Origin: an uncultured Methylobacter sp.
GTDB lineage: Bacteria; Pseudomonadota; Gammaproteobacteria; Methylococcales; Methylomonadaceae
DNA length: 32,878 nucleotides
NCBI GenBank assembly: GCA_903832775.1
Contig: CAILCX010000022.1
Coordinates: forward strand, 1-32,878
Reading direction: 5' to 3'
The position numbers were made by a program, and so were the translations under genes. Shown here one piece after another: positions 18,448 to 26,183 of the stretch. The notes beneath the pieces are model-generated. The model saw nothing but the letters and a program-made list of their open reading frames with translations, ran no database searches and had not been told where the DNA came from. Numbering within the stretch: position 1 is the stretch's first letter; each line of letters opens with the position of its first letter.

Positions 18448-18946
18448 TTCACAAATAATACCAGTATCTTGCTTCGATTGATTCTTTAAATTGATGTATA
18501 GCGATAAGATTGCTATATTAAGACAGTTTTTATTATTAAAAACATACTTTTGCTCAGCGGTTTCAGCTACGAAACTGCCTTAGAGCACTATCAATATTGA
18601 TTAAAATAGCGGTGGATTACCACGCCAAGTCAATATTGTAAGATTTTTGGGTTCATTGTTCGACCCTAGACGAACGATTAATAACTCCTGTTTAAGACAG
18701 AATTTACAACCAAGACTGAATATAAACTTTATTTACTTAGAACTCTGTTCGTGAAAACAACACATTCTGCTTCCTTAAAGATGAAGATGGGTTATCCTCA
18801 AATAGAACATGCAGACCCGGTATATTTATTCCGAAAATCTAAGTTTTGCAGGCCCTTATAGCCATGCCTCTAAATAAACACGATCATTAAATCAAGTCTG
18901 TTAAGTAAAATCTGACTATGGAACAGGAAACAACAAGGAATATTGA
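18448..18946. other. Divergent rluC/rne intergenic region with probable long rne leader
   Basis: This 499-bp divergent spacer contains several small inverted repeats: TATAGC/GCTATA (18497-18517), GTGG/CCAC (near 18612-18624) and GTTCG/CGAAC (18658-18675). In E. coli the long rne 5' leader folds into hairpins through which RNase E autoregulates its own mRNA. A similar structured leader is plausible here, but I cannot place the transcription start. A good Shine-Dalgarno (AAGGA) precedes the rne ATG. Confidence 0.45.
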
Positions 18947-21388
18947 ATGAAAAGAATGCTTATCAACGCTACGCAGGCTGAAGAACTGCGAGTCGCCTTG
19001 GTAGACGGTCAAAAACTTTATGATTTTGACATAGAAGTACCATCTAAAGAACAAAAAAAGTCAAACATTTACAAAGGAATAGTAACTCATGTAGAACCCA
19101 GCCTAGAAGCTGCTTTCATCAATTATGGTGCTGATAAGCACGGCTTTTTACCTTTTAAAGAAATTTCTCCTCTCTACCGTAATCTTCAGGTAGGCGTTGA
19201 AAATGATGGTCGTCGTCCTGCCATTAAAGATCTTATCAAAGAAGGCCAGGAAATAGTCGTCCAGATTGAAAAGGAAGAACGTGGCAATAAAGGCGCTGCT
19301 TTAACTACCTATATCAGCCTTGCTGGCACCTATTTGGTATTAATGCCTAATAACCCTAAAGCGGGTGGAATTTCTCGTAGAATCGAAGGCGAAACTCGTA
19401 GCGACCTACGTGAAGTGATGGAAGCATTAGAGATTCCTGAAAGCATGGGTTTAATTGTCAGAACAGCTGGCTGCGGAAAAAATGCAGAGGAACTGCAATG
19501 GGACCTAAATTATTTGCTGCAATTATGGGAAGCCATTGAGCGCTCAGCAAATGAAAACTCCGCACCATTCTTAGTCTTTCAAGAAAGTAACGTTATCATC
19601 AGAGCTTTGCGCGACCATTTACGTGGTAATATTGACGAGATATTAATAGATAATGAAGAATCTTTTAAACTGGTACAAAACTTCTTGAAACAAGTTATGC
19701 CCCATTTTTTACCCAAGGCAAAACTTTATCAAGACGCAGTTCCTTTATTTAATCGCTACCAGATTGAATCACAAATCGAAGTTGCTTATGGGCGGGAAGT
19801 CTCACTCCCATCCGGCGGCTCACTGGTAATCGACCATACAGAAGCATTAACCTCAATCGACATTAATTCCGCCAGAGCGACTAAAGGCAGTGATATCGAA
19901 GAAACAGCTTTGAATACCAATTTGGAGGCTGCTGATGAAATTGCTCGTCAATTGAGATTGCGTGACTTGGGAGGTCTATTTGTTATCGACTTCATTGACA
20001 TGATGTCGAATAAAAATCAAAAGACAGTCGAAAATCATTTACGTGATGCTCTTAAAATCGATCGCGCACGCATCCAGACCAGTCGTATTTCACGATTTGG
20101 CTTGCTAGAAATGTCCAGACAAAGAATGCGGCCTTCTTTAGGAGACTCCACTCAACTTCCATGTCCTCGTTGCAAAGGCCAAGGTACAATTCGTAATGTA
20201 GAATCAGTTGCTCTTTCTGTATTACGCATTCTTGAAGAGGAGGCAATGAAAAAAGGCACTGAAAAGGTAATTGCCCACTTACCTATAGAATGCGCGACTT
20301 TTCTATTGAACGAAAAACGTAGTGCAATTGAGCATATAGAAAACAGGCTAAAAGTAGGCATTGTTATACTGCCAAGTAAGCATCTGGAAACTCCAGCTTA
20401 TGACATTGAGCGCATCAAAGAAAAAGAAACTAGCGACAGTAAACCTAGCTACTTACAAATAAAAGCTGAAGAGATCAGCATTCCTGAGTTTGCTCAACAA
20501 GTAAAACCAAGTGCTACAAAAGCAGCAGTCAAAGAATTCCTTCATGACTCTCCGGCTCCAACGCAAAATAAAAACGAAGCTGCAAGCCTTATCCAACGCT
20601 TTTGGCAAAAATTAATTGGCTCTACCCCTGAATCTACTTCTGCTGTACCTACAGTACAGGTCAATGAAAGACATCATCTAACTGAAGGTAACCAACCAAA
20701 TAGGAATCGCGGCAACAGACCTGCCCAAGGACAAAATCAGGAAAGGGGCCGAAGTCGTGGCCGAGGTCAAGGTCGAGGTAAAAATCCTAATCAGGAAAGC
20801 AACCAATCTACTGAGCAAATCCAACTCCCAAAACCAAAGCCGGTTCAAAATGCAGAGACGCCTCGCCCTAACCGCCCTCCTCGCGGTCAAAACAGGAATG
20901 TGAGAAGAAATATTGATCCCGAAAGCCTACCTGTAGAAATAATCGGGAATGCTAAAAACGAGACCACAGAAGTTATTGAGCTTATTTCTACAGCAACGGA
21001 TGATTCATTAATTGAGTTAAATGGAAGTGAGCAGCCTAAAAGAAATAATGCTAGACGCGGACCAAATCGCAGACGTCCACGCAATCCTAACTACAAAAAA
21101 CCTGAATCTGATGGGGATACAAGCTCACCGTCACTGATTGATGACTTTAGCACGAGTACTGACGCTTCTAGTGCTGTATCTATTCGCCCTGTTGTGAGCG
21201 AACAATCTGAATGGGTTGGAAAATCTGAATCTGTACCTATCGAATCACATAAACATAAATCTATCACTGAAAGCAACGAAGTAGTTATTCCTGAATTCAA
21301 AAATCCAACAGAAATTACTGAATCTACTCAGAATTCCGAGTCAACGAAGAACACAATATCGGTTGATTTAGAAAAACAAGAATCTTAA
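18947..21388 (+). CDS. rne: Ribonuclease E
   Basis: The essential endoribonuclease of mRNA decay and rRNA/tRNA processing and the core of the RNA degradosome (813 residues; E. coli RNase E is 1061, so the tail is shorter). The S1 RNA-binding domain (about 35-125) contains [19 protein letters not shown]. Catalytic metal ligands D305 ([10 protein letters not shown]) and D348 (VIDFIDMM) and the zinc-link cysteines C406 and C409 (LPCPRC) sit two residues after their E. coli equivalents (303, 346, 404, 407). After about residue 510 the protein becomes a low-complexity, arginine- and glycine-rich tail ([14 protein letters not shown]) typical of the disordered RNA-binding scaffold. RNase G is excluded by the long tail and the rluC context. 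Confidence 0.96.
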   Translation: MKRMLINATQAEELRVALVDGQKLYDFDIEVPSKEQKKSNIYKGIVTHVEPSLEAAFINYGADKHGFLPFKEISPLYRNLQVGVENDGRRPAIKDLIKEGQEIVVQIEKEERGNKGAALTTYISLAGTYLVLMPNNPKAGGISRRIEGETRSDLREVMEALEIPESMGLIVRTAGCGKNAEELQWDLNYLLQLWEAIERSANENSAPFLVFQESNVIIRALRDHLRGNIDEILIDNEESFKLVQNFLKQVMPHFLPKAKLYQDAVPLFNRYQIESQIEVAYGREVSLPSGGSLVIDHTEALTSIDINSARATKGSDIEETALNTNLEAADEIARQLRLRDLGGLFVIDFIDMMSNKNQKTVENHLRDALKIDRARIQTSRISRFGLLEMSRQRMRPSLGDSTQLPCPRCKGQGTIRNVESVALSVLRILEEEAMKKGTEKVIAHLPIECATFLLNEKRSAIEHIENRLKVGIVILPSKHLETPAYDIERIKEKETSDSKPSYLQIKAEEISIPEFAQQVKPSATKAAVKEFLHDSPAPTQNKNEAASLIQRFWQKLIGSTPESTSAVPTVQVNERHHLTEGNQPNRNRGNRPAQGQNQERGRSRGRGQGRGKNPNQESNQSTEQIQLPKPKPVQNAETPRPNRPPRGQNRNVRRNIDPESLPVEIIGNAKNETTEVIELISTATDDSLIELNGSEQPKRNNARRGPNRRRPRNPNYKKPESDGDTSSPSLIDDFSTSTDASSAVSIRPVVSEQSEWVGKSESVPIESHKHKSITESNEVVIPEFKNPTEITESTQNSESTKNTISVDLEKQES

Positions 21389-21397
21389 TCTGAATAT

Positions 21398-21421
21398 GAT
21401 CGGGGCGTTACTGCCCCGATC
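21398..21421 (+). terminator. Rho-independent-type terminator of rne
   Basis: GATCGGGGC (21398-21406) pairs perfectly with GCCCCGATC (21413-21421) around a 6-base loop, ten bases after the rne stop, and is followed by CTTTAGTGT. The stem is strong and GC-rich; the U tract is short. Confidence 0.75.
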
Positions 21422-21780
21422 CTTTAGTGTATTCACTAAGGATATTTTGCTAACACCTTTAAAAAAGGTTTACGAAGTAGATTATTACATTAACACCCGT
21501 TAATTTTCGCTATATACAATTATTAACTAAATTTACGCCCATTCAAATCTAAATTAGGTTTAACTTAATATCATTAATTTGACACCCAAGCACCATTATC
21601 TCTTTAATCAAATGTAAATCCTCATTTCACTCTTAAATGTTAAATTTCTGAATCTTTATGATATGCAGAATATACTTATTTTATTGTACAATTAAAAAAT
21701 TACATTCAAATCATAAACTTAATCGTAAATAAACAGAAGAAAGCCCAACTGCTTTTTTTCAACCAGACCAAAAACCAAAC

Positions 21781-21870
21781 ATTAATCGCTGCATAAGTTT
21801 TCGCATGAAATAAGATCAAATTTCATGGCATACAACATGAAAAAACGCATAAACATATGGGAGAATTAAT
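21781..21870. repeat. Inverted-repeat element, copy 2 (MITE-like)
   Basis: ATTAATCGCTGCATAAGTTT (21781-21800) faces AAACATATGGGAGAATTAAT (21851-21870), an imperfect inverted repeat. Compared with copy 1 at 13192-13282, the left arms match at 17 of 19 positions and the right arms at 16 of 19; the lengths are 90 and 91 bp. The interiors differ, although this copy has a nested GCATGAAAT / ATTTCATG pair. No ORF lies inside. Confidence 0.5.
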
Positions 21871-22100
21871 ATATTAATTGGAATTTTATACAATCAATAT
21901 ATTGCAAGGAAATTATTCGTTACAAAGGCCAGTATAAGTATCTTTTAAATAACTTTACAGAATTCATGGGAGGGGAGCGAGAACCAGTTAATACTAAAAA
22001 CTGTTACTTTACTTGAGCTGGAAACGAACTTCATAAAATTTTCTGACCGCAATCAACTGTATTGAAACAATAATCAAACGGCCAGAAAAAACCATAACTA

Positions 22101-22619
22101 TTATTTAGTTAATTTTGCACTTAACTGGCCGGACCACTGACCAAAGAAAGCACCAACAACAATTGAAATAGATATTACAACGAGAGCATTATCTAATGAT
22201 GCACTGAATAAAATTTCTTTAGTTAGCTTACCAGGAGTTTGCAACAAATAGGCAAAAGTAGATGAATACCCAAGAACACTTGCAGGTATTGTTGCTAACG
22301 CAGGAATATTAGCAGCAAGACACATCACAACAACTGAAAATATTACCGTTACAGCGGCCCAAAAAGGAAAGCCAAGAATTGCTGTAGCAGGAATATTAGT
22401 AATCTGAATAGCTGCTAACCAGGCCATAAATACCCCGAAAATTCCACATACTATAGTGTTTTTTAACGCTTCAGGTGTTGCCCCCAGAAAGAAATAAGCT
22501 GCCCATGCAATAGTTGCCGCCCATATGAAGAAAATACCGCTAAGTGGCCCAACAGCCAAAAATGTCGCTAACCCAGCTAAACAGGCAATACTAATGGAAA
22601 GTGCTGTAAGATTGTTCAT
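22101..22619 (-). CDS. DUF1097 family inner-membrane protein
   Basis: A 172-residue hydrophobic protein with about five predicted membrane segments (LTALSISIACLAGLATFLAV, GIFFIWAATIAWAAYFFLG, a third around residues 55-75, VIFSVVVMCLAANIPALA, and ALVVISISIVVGAFFG). The overall pattern matches DUF1097, the family of E. coli YcdZ, whose function is not known to me. It is monocistronic and flanked by gene-free DNA on both sides. No catalytic motif is visible. Confidence 0.72.
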   Translation of the reverse strand: MNNLTALSISIACLAGLATFLAVGPLSGIFFIWAATIAWAAYFFLGATPEALKNTIVCGIFGVFMAWLAAIQITNIPATAILGFPFWAAVTVIFSVVVMCLAANIPALATIPASVLGYSSTFAYLLQTPGKLTKEILFSASLDNALVVISISIVVGAFFGQWSGQLSAKLTK

Positions 22620-22871
22620 AATTTGCTTCCAAAAACCACCTCAATTAATATTTAGTCAGAGTTCGCATGAGGTGTATCTACGAAACTTAACATCTTGAAT
22701 TGATTATGTAAAAAAACATGTGTTTTAAAACCACATTTACTATTTTCTCACAATTCTTTGAAATTTCTTGTTAACTCAGATCCACATACATTAAATCAGT
22801 ATATATTGTATAAATTACTTATATAACACTTTATGACTTATAGGAAAACTGTTATGGCAAAACACTTAATC

Positions 22872-22903
22872 ATCCGGCAAATACATCTAGATATATGCCG
22901 GAT
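22872..22903 (-). terminator. Strong hairpin downstream of transaldolase
   Basis: ATCCGGCA (22872-22879) pairs perfectly with TGCCGGAT (22896-22903) 12 bases past the tal stop. The loop contains a further palindrome (ATCTAGAT). The minus-strand sequence after it has only a short T run (GTGTTTTG), so it may terminate weakly or protect the transcript end. Confidence 0.55.
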
Positions 22904-22915
22904 AACTATATTGTA

Positions 22916-23902
22916 TTAGCCTTCCAGAACTGCCAAACGATCTGCAAGTATTTCTTCTAGTGATTCCAATGCTTTTGTAAATCCGTCAATACCTTCTGCA
23001 AGTTTATCAGATGCCATTCTGTTTTCAGCATGCATTCGATCAAATGTTGATTTATCAATTGATAATTTCTCAATTTCTAAGTTAACAGCATTATCTGGAT
23101 TCAGCTTACGATCAAGATTCGCTTCGGTAGATTGCAATTCAGCTAACAAAGAAGGAGCTATTGTCAATAAATCACAGCCTGCCAATTCAACAATTTCTCC
23201 CACATTACGGAAACTCGCACCCATAACTTCAGTTTTATAACCAAATTTTTTGTAATAATTGTATATTTCAGTTACTGATAAAACACCAGGATCTTCAACA
23301 GGCTCATAAGAGTCACGACCTGTATCCTTTTTATACCAATCAAGTATTCGTCCAACAAAAGGAGAAATCAGGGTAATACCACTTTCTGCACAGGCAACTG
23401 CTTGATGAAGGCCAAATAACAAGGTCAGGTTACAATGAATTCCTTCCTTTTCAAGAATTGCAGCGGCTTGAATACCTTCCCAAGTTGCAGCAATTTTAAT
23501 CAATATGCGCTCACGTAAAACACCTTGAGCTTCGTACATAGATATCAATTCACGCCCTACAGCAACGCTGGCTTCTGTATCAAAAGAAAGTCGAGCATCG
23601 ACCTCAGTTGATACACGACCAGGAATAACTTCTAATATTTTTTTCCCAAAAGAAACAGCTAGCCTTTCAAATGCTAATGTTGCAACTTGTGCAGCTGAAG
23701 CAGAGTCTCCTAAAGTTTCTCTTGCTCCTTTCAAGGTATCATCAACAATACCTTGATATTGAGGCATTTGAGCCGCAGCAGTGATTAACGATGGATTTGT
23801 CGTTGCATCACGAGGCATAAATGTTTCTATTGCCTGAATATCGCCAGTATCAGCAACAACTACTGTCATTTCTCTCAATTGTTCAAGTAAATTTTGTGTC
23901 AT
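22916..23902 (-). CDS. tal: Transaldolase, class I TalB type
   Basis: Cytoplasmic transaldolase (328 residues) that transfers a dihydroxyacetone unit between sugar phosphates. In the RuMP cycle it helps regenerate ribulose 5-phosphate. The Schiff-base lysine is K136 in [12 protein letters not shown] (E. coli TalB K132). The family signature DATTNPSLI (32-40), [12 protein letters not shown] and GRILDWYKK are present. A strong Shine-Dalgarno (AAAGGAG, about 7 bases) precedes the ATG. It is in the same orientation as hxlA-hxlB-tkt and the repeat-protein genes, but a 353-bp gap upstream suggests its own promoter. Confidence 0.95.
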   Translation of the reverse strand: MTQNLLEQLREMTVVVADTGDIQAIETFMPRDATTNPSLITAAAQMPQYQGIVDDTLKGARETLGDSASAAQVATLAFERLAVSFGKKILEVIPGRVSTEVDARLSFDTEASVAVGRELISMYEAQGVLRERILIKIAATWEGIQAAAILEKEGIHCNLTLLFGLHQAVACAESGITLISPFVGRILDWYKKDTGRDSYEPVEDPGVLSVTEIYNYYKKFGYKTEVMGASFRNVGEIVELAGCDLLTIAPSLLAELQSTEANLDRKLNPDNAVNLEIEKLSIDKSTFDRMHAENRMASDKLAEGIDGFTKALESLEEILADRLAVLEG

Positions 23903-24255
23903 TAGGGGCTCCTTTGTATTGTAAATTTAAAAACTTTGGGATATTACATTTGTTATTTCTTTTCAGGAAAGACAAACTTATCCAATTTATTATAATGATT
24001 TTAAAGCGTGTGACAGTGGAGATGATTAATCAAAATCAATTCAATCCAACAGCAAGGGATAATGAGGAGCAATTTAGTTTAACAACTTTTACATCAAATT
24101 ATTATTCCATTTGAAATTATTAAATAAATTTAAATCTCCTCAATTTTCTTCAATTTTAAAAAAAATCTCACTTGGTTACAATTAAAAACCATATTGCAAC
24201 CAATGAATATAAATCATCTTATTTACATTCAATACAGCAAACATTTAATTAAAAC
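23903..24255. other. Gene-free spacer between the repeat-protein gene and tal
   Basis: A 353-bp AT-rich stretch. One plus-strand ORF of 39 codons (23995-24114) lacks a ribosome binding site and was not called. It presumably holds the end of the repeat-protein transcript and the tal promoter, but no clear -35/-10 pair or terminator stands out. Confidence 0.4.
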
Positions 24256-25404
24256 TTAAACTCTTTCAGAATCAACTCTAGCAGAAATAATTTTCCTAGA
24301 CATATACCTAGATACTCCACTCGAAACAGGTAAAACTGCCTGCCTTTCCATATATTTTGCAACACCACTGATTCTAACAATTTGCTTTACAATTTTAGAC
24401 TCCCTTTCAAGATACCTATCTACTCCACTTAAAGTAGATTTTTCTTTTACCTGTAAAGTTTGTTTTGCTACGTACTTGGAAACACCACTTAAAATTGGCG
24501 CTTCTTTGCCAGATACAATTTGTTTTGCTACATACTTTGCAACTCCACTTACCGGGGGCCTTTCTTTCGCTAAAATTGCTTGTTCTTCAAGATACCTAGC
24601 TACTCCTGTTGCCGCTAAACTAGCCATAGATCTTTCCTTAGCCTTTTCAAACTCTTTTTCAATGGCTAATTGCAACTCAATTTCTTTTTCTTTTTCTTGC
24701 TCTTTTGCAAATATCCGCTGTTCTTCCAAGTATCTTGCAACTATAGTGGCAGCTGCTGCTTTTCTTGCTGCAAGTGACTCATCTTGCAGATATTTTGCAA
24801 CTCCAGTGGTTGCACCAGCATTCCTTTCGGAAATAGATATATTTATTAAATATTTGGCTACACCTGTAATAACTGGCGACTTCGCTTGCCGATCCACATA
24901 CTTGGCAACCCCACTTATTTTAGCTGGAGTTGTTTTGCTTACACCATTTATAGCCAAGTACCTTTCCACTCCACTCTTTTTTGGTGCATTTTTAGCTAAA
25001 AGAGCTTGTCTTGCCATATATTTAGCAACACTGCTTATTGGAGACTGATTAACTTTCTCCAGATATCTGGCAACACTACTGAGTGATACTTGAACTTTAA
25101 CAAGATCTGTTTGATATGCCACTTCAGTCTCTGGCAATGACACCAAATGTGCTGTTAAACCTTCATCTTGAACTTCCAAGCATTGTACAATCTCTGTTAT
25201 TGATGATTCTTCTTTGCTCTTTAAATACTTCGCAACTCCGCTTAAAGCTGGAACCACTTCCTTGCTTTTTAAATATCTGTCAACTCCACTTAGCCCATTT
25301 GTTTCGCGAACAAATGTTATATCCTTAACGTGAGCCAGTGATTCAACTTTTTTTGTTGAACCAAAAAGTCCGGACACTAAATTGATCAAATAATTTTGAT
25401 CCAC
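24256..25404 (-). CDS. Soluble SGVxKYL-repeat protein, unrecognised family
   Basis: I do not recognise this 382-residue protein. It consists mostly of a repeated motif S/T-G-V-x-K/R-Y-L/V/M, with 15 clear copies beginning near residues 39, 55, 109, 124, 144, 164, 180, 200, 220, 266, 286, 306, 326, 346 and 362, plus one degenerate copy near 70. Spacing is mostly 20 or about 16 residues. The linkers are helix-prone and rich in K, E, Q and A; a charged, coiled-coil-like insert lies at about 230-262 (EQEKEKEIELQLAIEKEFEK). There is no signal peptide, membrane span or enzyme motif. Translation starts at GTG behind GGAGGTGAT, a near-perfect complement of the 16S 3' end, 3 bases after the stop of the membrane-anchored repeat protein. 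Position between tkt and tal suggests a link to RuMP metabolism. A scaffold role is inference. Confidence 0.8.
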   Translation of the reverse strand: MDQNYLINLVSGLFGSTKKVESLAHVKDITFVRETNGLSGVDRYLKSKEVVPALSGVAKYLKSKEESSITEIVQCLEVQDEGLTAHLVSLPETEVAYQTDLVKVQVSLSSVARYLEKVNQSPISSVAKYMARQALLAKNAPKKSGVERYLAINGVSKTTPAKISGVAKYVDRQAKSPVITGVAKYLINISISERNAGATTGVAKYLQDESLAARKAAAATIVARYLEEQRIFAKEQEKEKEIELQLAIEKEFEKAKERSMASLAATGVARYLEEQAILAKERPPVSGVAKYVAKQIVSGKEAPILSGVSKYVAKQTLQVKEKSTLSGVDRYLERESKIVKQIVRISGVAKYMERQAVLPVSSGVSRYMSRKIISARVDSERV

Positions 25405-25412
25405 TTATCACC
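25395..25412 (-). promoter_or_regulatory. Exceptional ribosome binding site of the soluble repeat-protein gene
   Basis: On the minus strand, CGG AGG TGA closes the upstream gene and at the same time supplies GGAGGTGAT, a 9-base match to the anti-Shine-Dalgarno complement, followed by AAGTG with GTG as start. Spacing is about 6 bases from GGAGG. It decides the GTG start and predicts efficient, coupled translation. Confidence 0.7.
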
Positions 25413-26076
25413 TCCGGTTGCGCATGTACTTTTCAACACCGGTACTAGCTTCAGCTGCTTTTTCTTTTGCAGATTTAGCTTGTTTTTCAAGGTACTTTTC
25501 AACTCCACTTACTGCGACAGCATCCTTTGCAGTTGCAATCTGACTCTCCAAATATCTTGCAACACCGGTTAATTCAGCCATATTATGCTTTCTAAGATAT
25601 CTCGCAACACCTGAAAGTCCACTGGCATGATTGCTAAATACTTGATTCGCAGTTGTCTTGGCTGATGCATTATCCCGTTTTCTTAAAAAACCAAAACCTG
25701 CCGCTGCAAATACTGCTAAGCCCAACAAGTAACTCATCATAGAATCTTCTTCTACTTTAACCGCTGCACTCACATCCAAATCGGCTTGTTTTGTAGATTC
25801 AGATTTCGAAGCGACCGTTGAAGACTTTCCTGGCTTATAGTCAGCGTCCTTGTATAGAACCTTTGGCTCAAAATCTGCTGCTGGAAATTTTGAATCTACT
25901 TCTGCAGATTTAACTTGTTTAGCAGATCCTGGAGCAGAGTTACTTTGAGCGCTACTATCTTGATAAATTATTTTTGGCTTAAAATCCGATGCAGGATATT
26001 CTGTATCAGCACCGGCTATCGGACTGGCCAATAATAGCGCAGCAACTAAACCATTTGTCAGATTATTTATTTTCAC
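25408..26076 (-). CDS. Membrane-anchored SGVxKYL-repeat protein, unrecognised family
   Basis: A 222-residue protein of no family I know. It has a signal peptide (1 to about 23, ending PIAGA) and a periplasmic part with two copies of a motif, YPASDFKPKIIYQD (27-40) and FPAADFEPKVLYKD (64-77), in Ser/Lys-rich linkers. One membrane span (about 114-131, MMSYLLGLAVFAAAGFGF) is followed by LRKRD. A C-terminal tail carries four SGVxRYL-type repeats at about 155, 170, 190 and 212. The positive charges after the span place the tail in the cytoplasm, where the 382-residue partner with the same motif should be. The start is GTG with a G-rich Shine-Dalgarno (GAGGGGG) and no in-frame ATG upstream. It lies 107 bases after tkt and 3 before the soluble partner. 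Confidence 0.8.
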   Translation of the reverse strand: MKINNLTNGLVAALLLASPIAGADTEYPASDFKPKIIYQDSSAQSNSAPGSAKQVKSAEVDSKFPAADFEPKVLYKDADYKPGKSSTVASKSESTKQADLDVSAAVKVEEDSMMSYLLGLAVFAAAGFGFLRKRDNASAKTTANQVFSNHASGLSGVARYLRKHNMAELTGVARYLESQIATAKDAVAVSGVEKYLEKQAKSAKEKAAEASTGVEKYMRNRR

Positions 26077-26110
26077 GTATGAATCCCCCTCTATGCATTG
26101 TTTTTAGAGT

Positions 26111-26175
26111 AGCCATATCTGCTTTGCATTTTTGAATCAAATAACAATTAATCATTGAACAATGCAAATATGGCT
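26111..26175. repeat. Long inverted repeat between tkt and the repeat-protein genes
   Basis: AGCCATATCTGCTTTGCATT (26111-26130) faces AATGCAAATATGGCT (26161-26175). The arms pair over TTGCATT (7) and AGCCATAT (8), interrupted by a bulge of about 5 bases on one side, with a 30-base loop. It lies 8 bases past the tkt stop. It could be an mRNA processing or stabilising hairpin, an attenuator, or an operator. A T-rich tail is present only for plus-strand transcription. Confidence 0.5.
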
Positions 26176-26183
26176 TTTAATAT

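Larger units (their letters stand above)
21389..22100. other. Gene-free spacer between rne and the DUF1097 gene
   Basis: A 712-bp AT-rich stretch with no coding ORF on either strand. It contains the rne terminator (21398-21421), a small ACCTTT/AAAGGT hairpin (21455-21469) and a second copy of the inverted-repeat element (21781-21870). Nothing else was recognised. Confidence 0.5.

Noticed and set aside
18671-18682. Third copy of the inverted-repeat element (ACGATTAAT in the rne leader)
   Set aside because: Only one short arm fragment matches, and no partner arm is found about 75 bases away on either side.
18781-18861. A 26-codon ORF in the rne leader as a possible leader peptide
   Set aside because: No ribosome binding site before its ATG and no attenuation-type codon run, so it looks like chance.
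22853-22918. A 21-codon plus-strand ORF after the DUF1097 promoter region
   Set aside because: It runs through the tal downstream hairpin, is too short to judge, and is better explained by chance.
23995-24114. A 39-codon plus-strand ORF between the repeat-protein gene and tal
   Set aside because: No Shine-Dalgarno at a workable distance, low-complexity composition (N, Q, T) from AT-rich DNA, and it is antisense to the surrounding operon direction.
24476-25048. A 190-codon plus-strand ORF opposite the repeat-protein gene
   Set aside because: It is the antisense shadow of the repeats. It has no ribosome binding site, and its apparent ATPLxxG-type repetition is only the reverse reading of the real motif.
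24256-25404. Regularly spaced repeats suggesting a CRISPR or satellite array
   Set aside because: The periodicity is at protein level (20 residues, so about 60 bases), in frame along one long ORF. The DNA units are strongly diverged at synonymous sites, unlike identical CRISPR repeats, and no cas genes are present.
25408-26076. PEP-CTERM-like or sortase-like anchor (GLAVFAAAGFGFLRKR) in the membrane repeat protein
   Set aside because: The hydrophobic and basic segment lies about 90 residues before the C-terminus, and no PEP or LPXTG motif precedes it, so an ordinary membrane span fits better.
24256-26076. Bacterial microcompartment or encapsulin targeting peptides
   Set aside because: The motif is repeated many times along whole proteins rather than once at an enzyme terminus, and no shell-protein gene is in the window.
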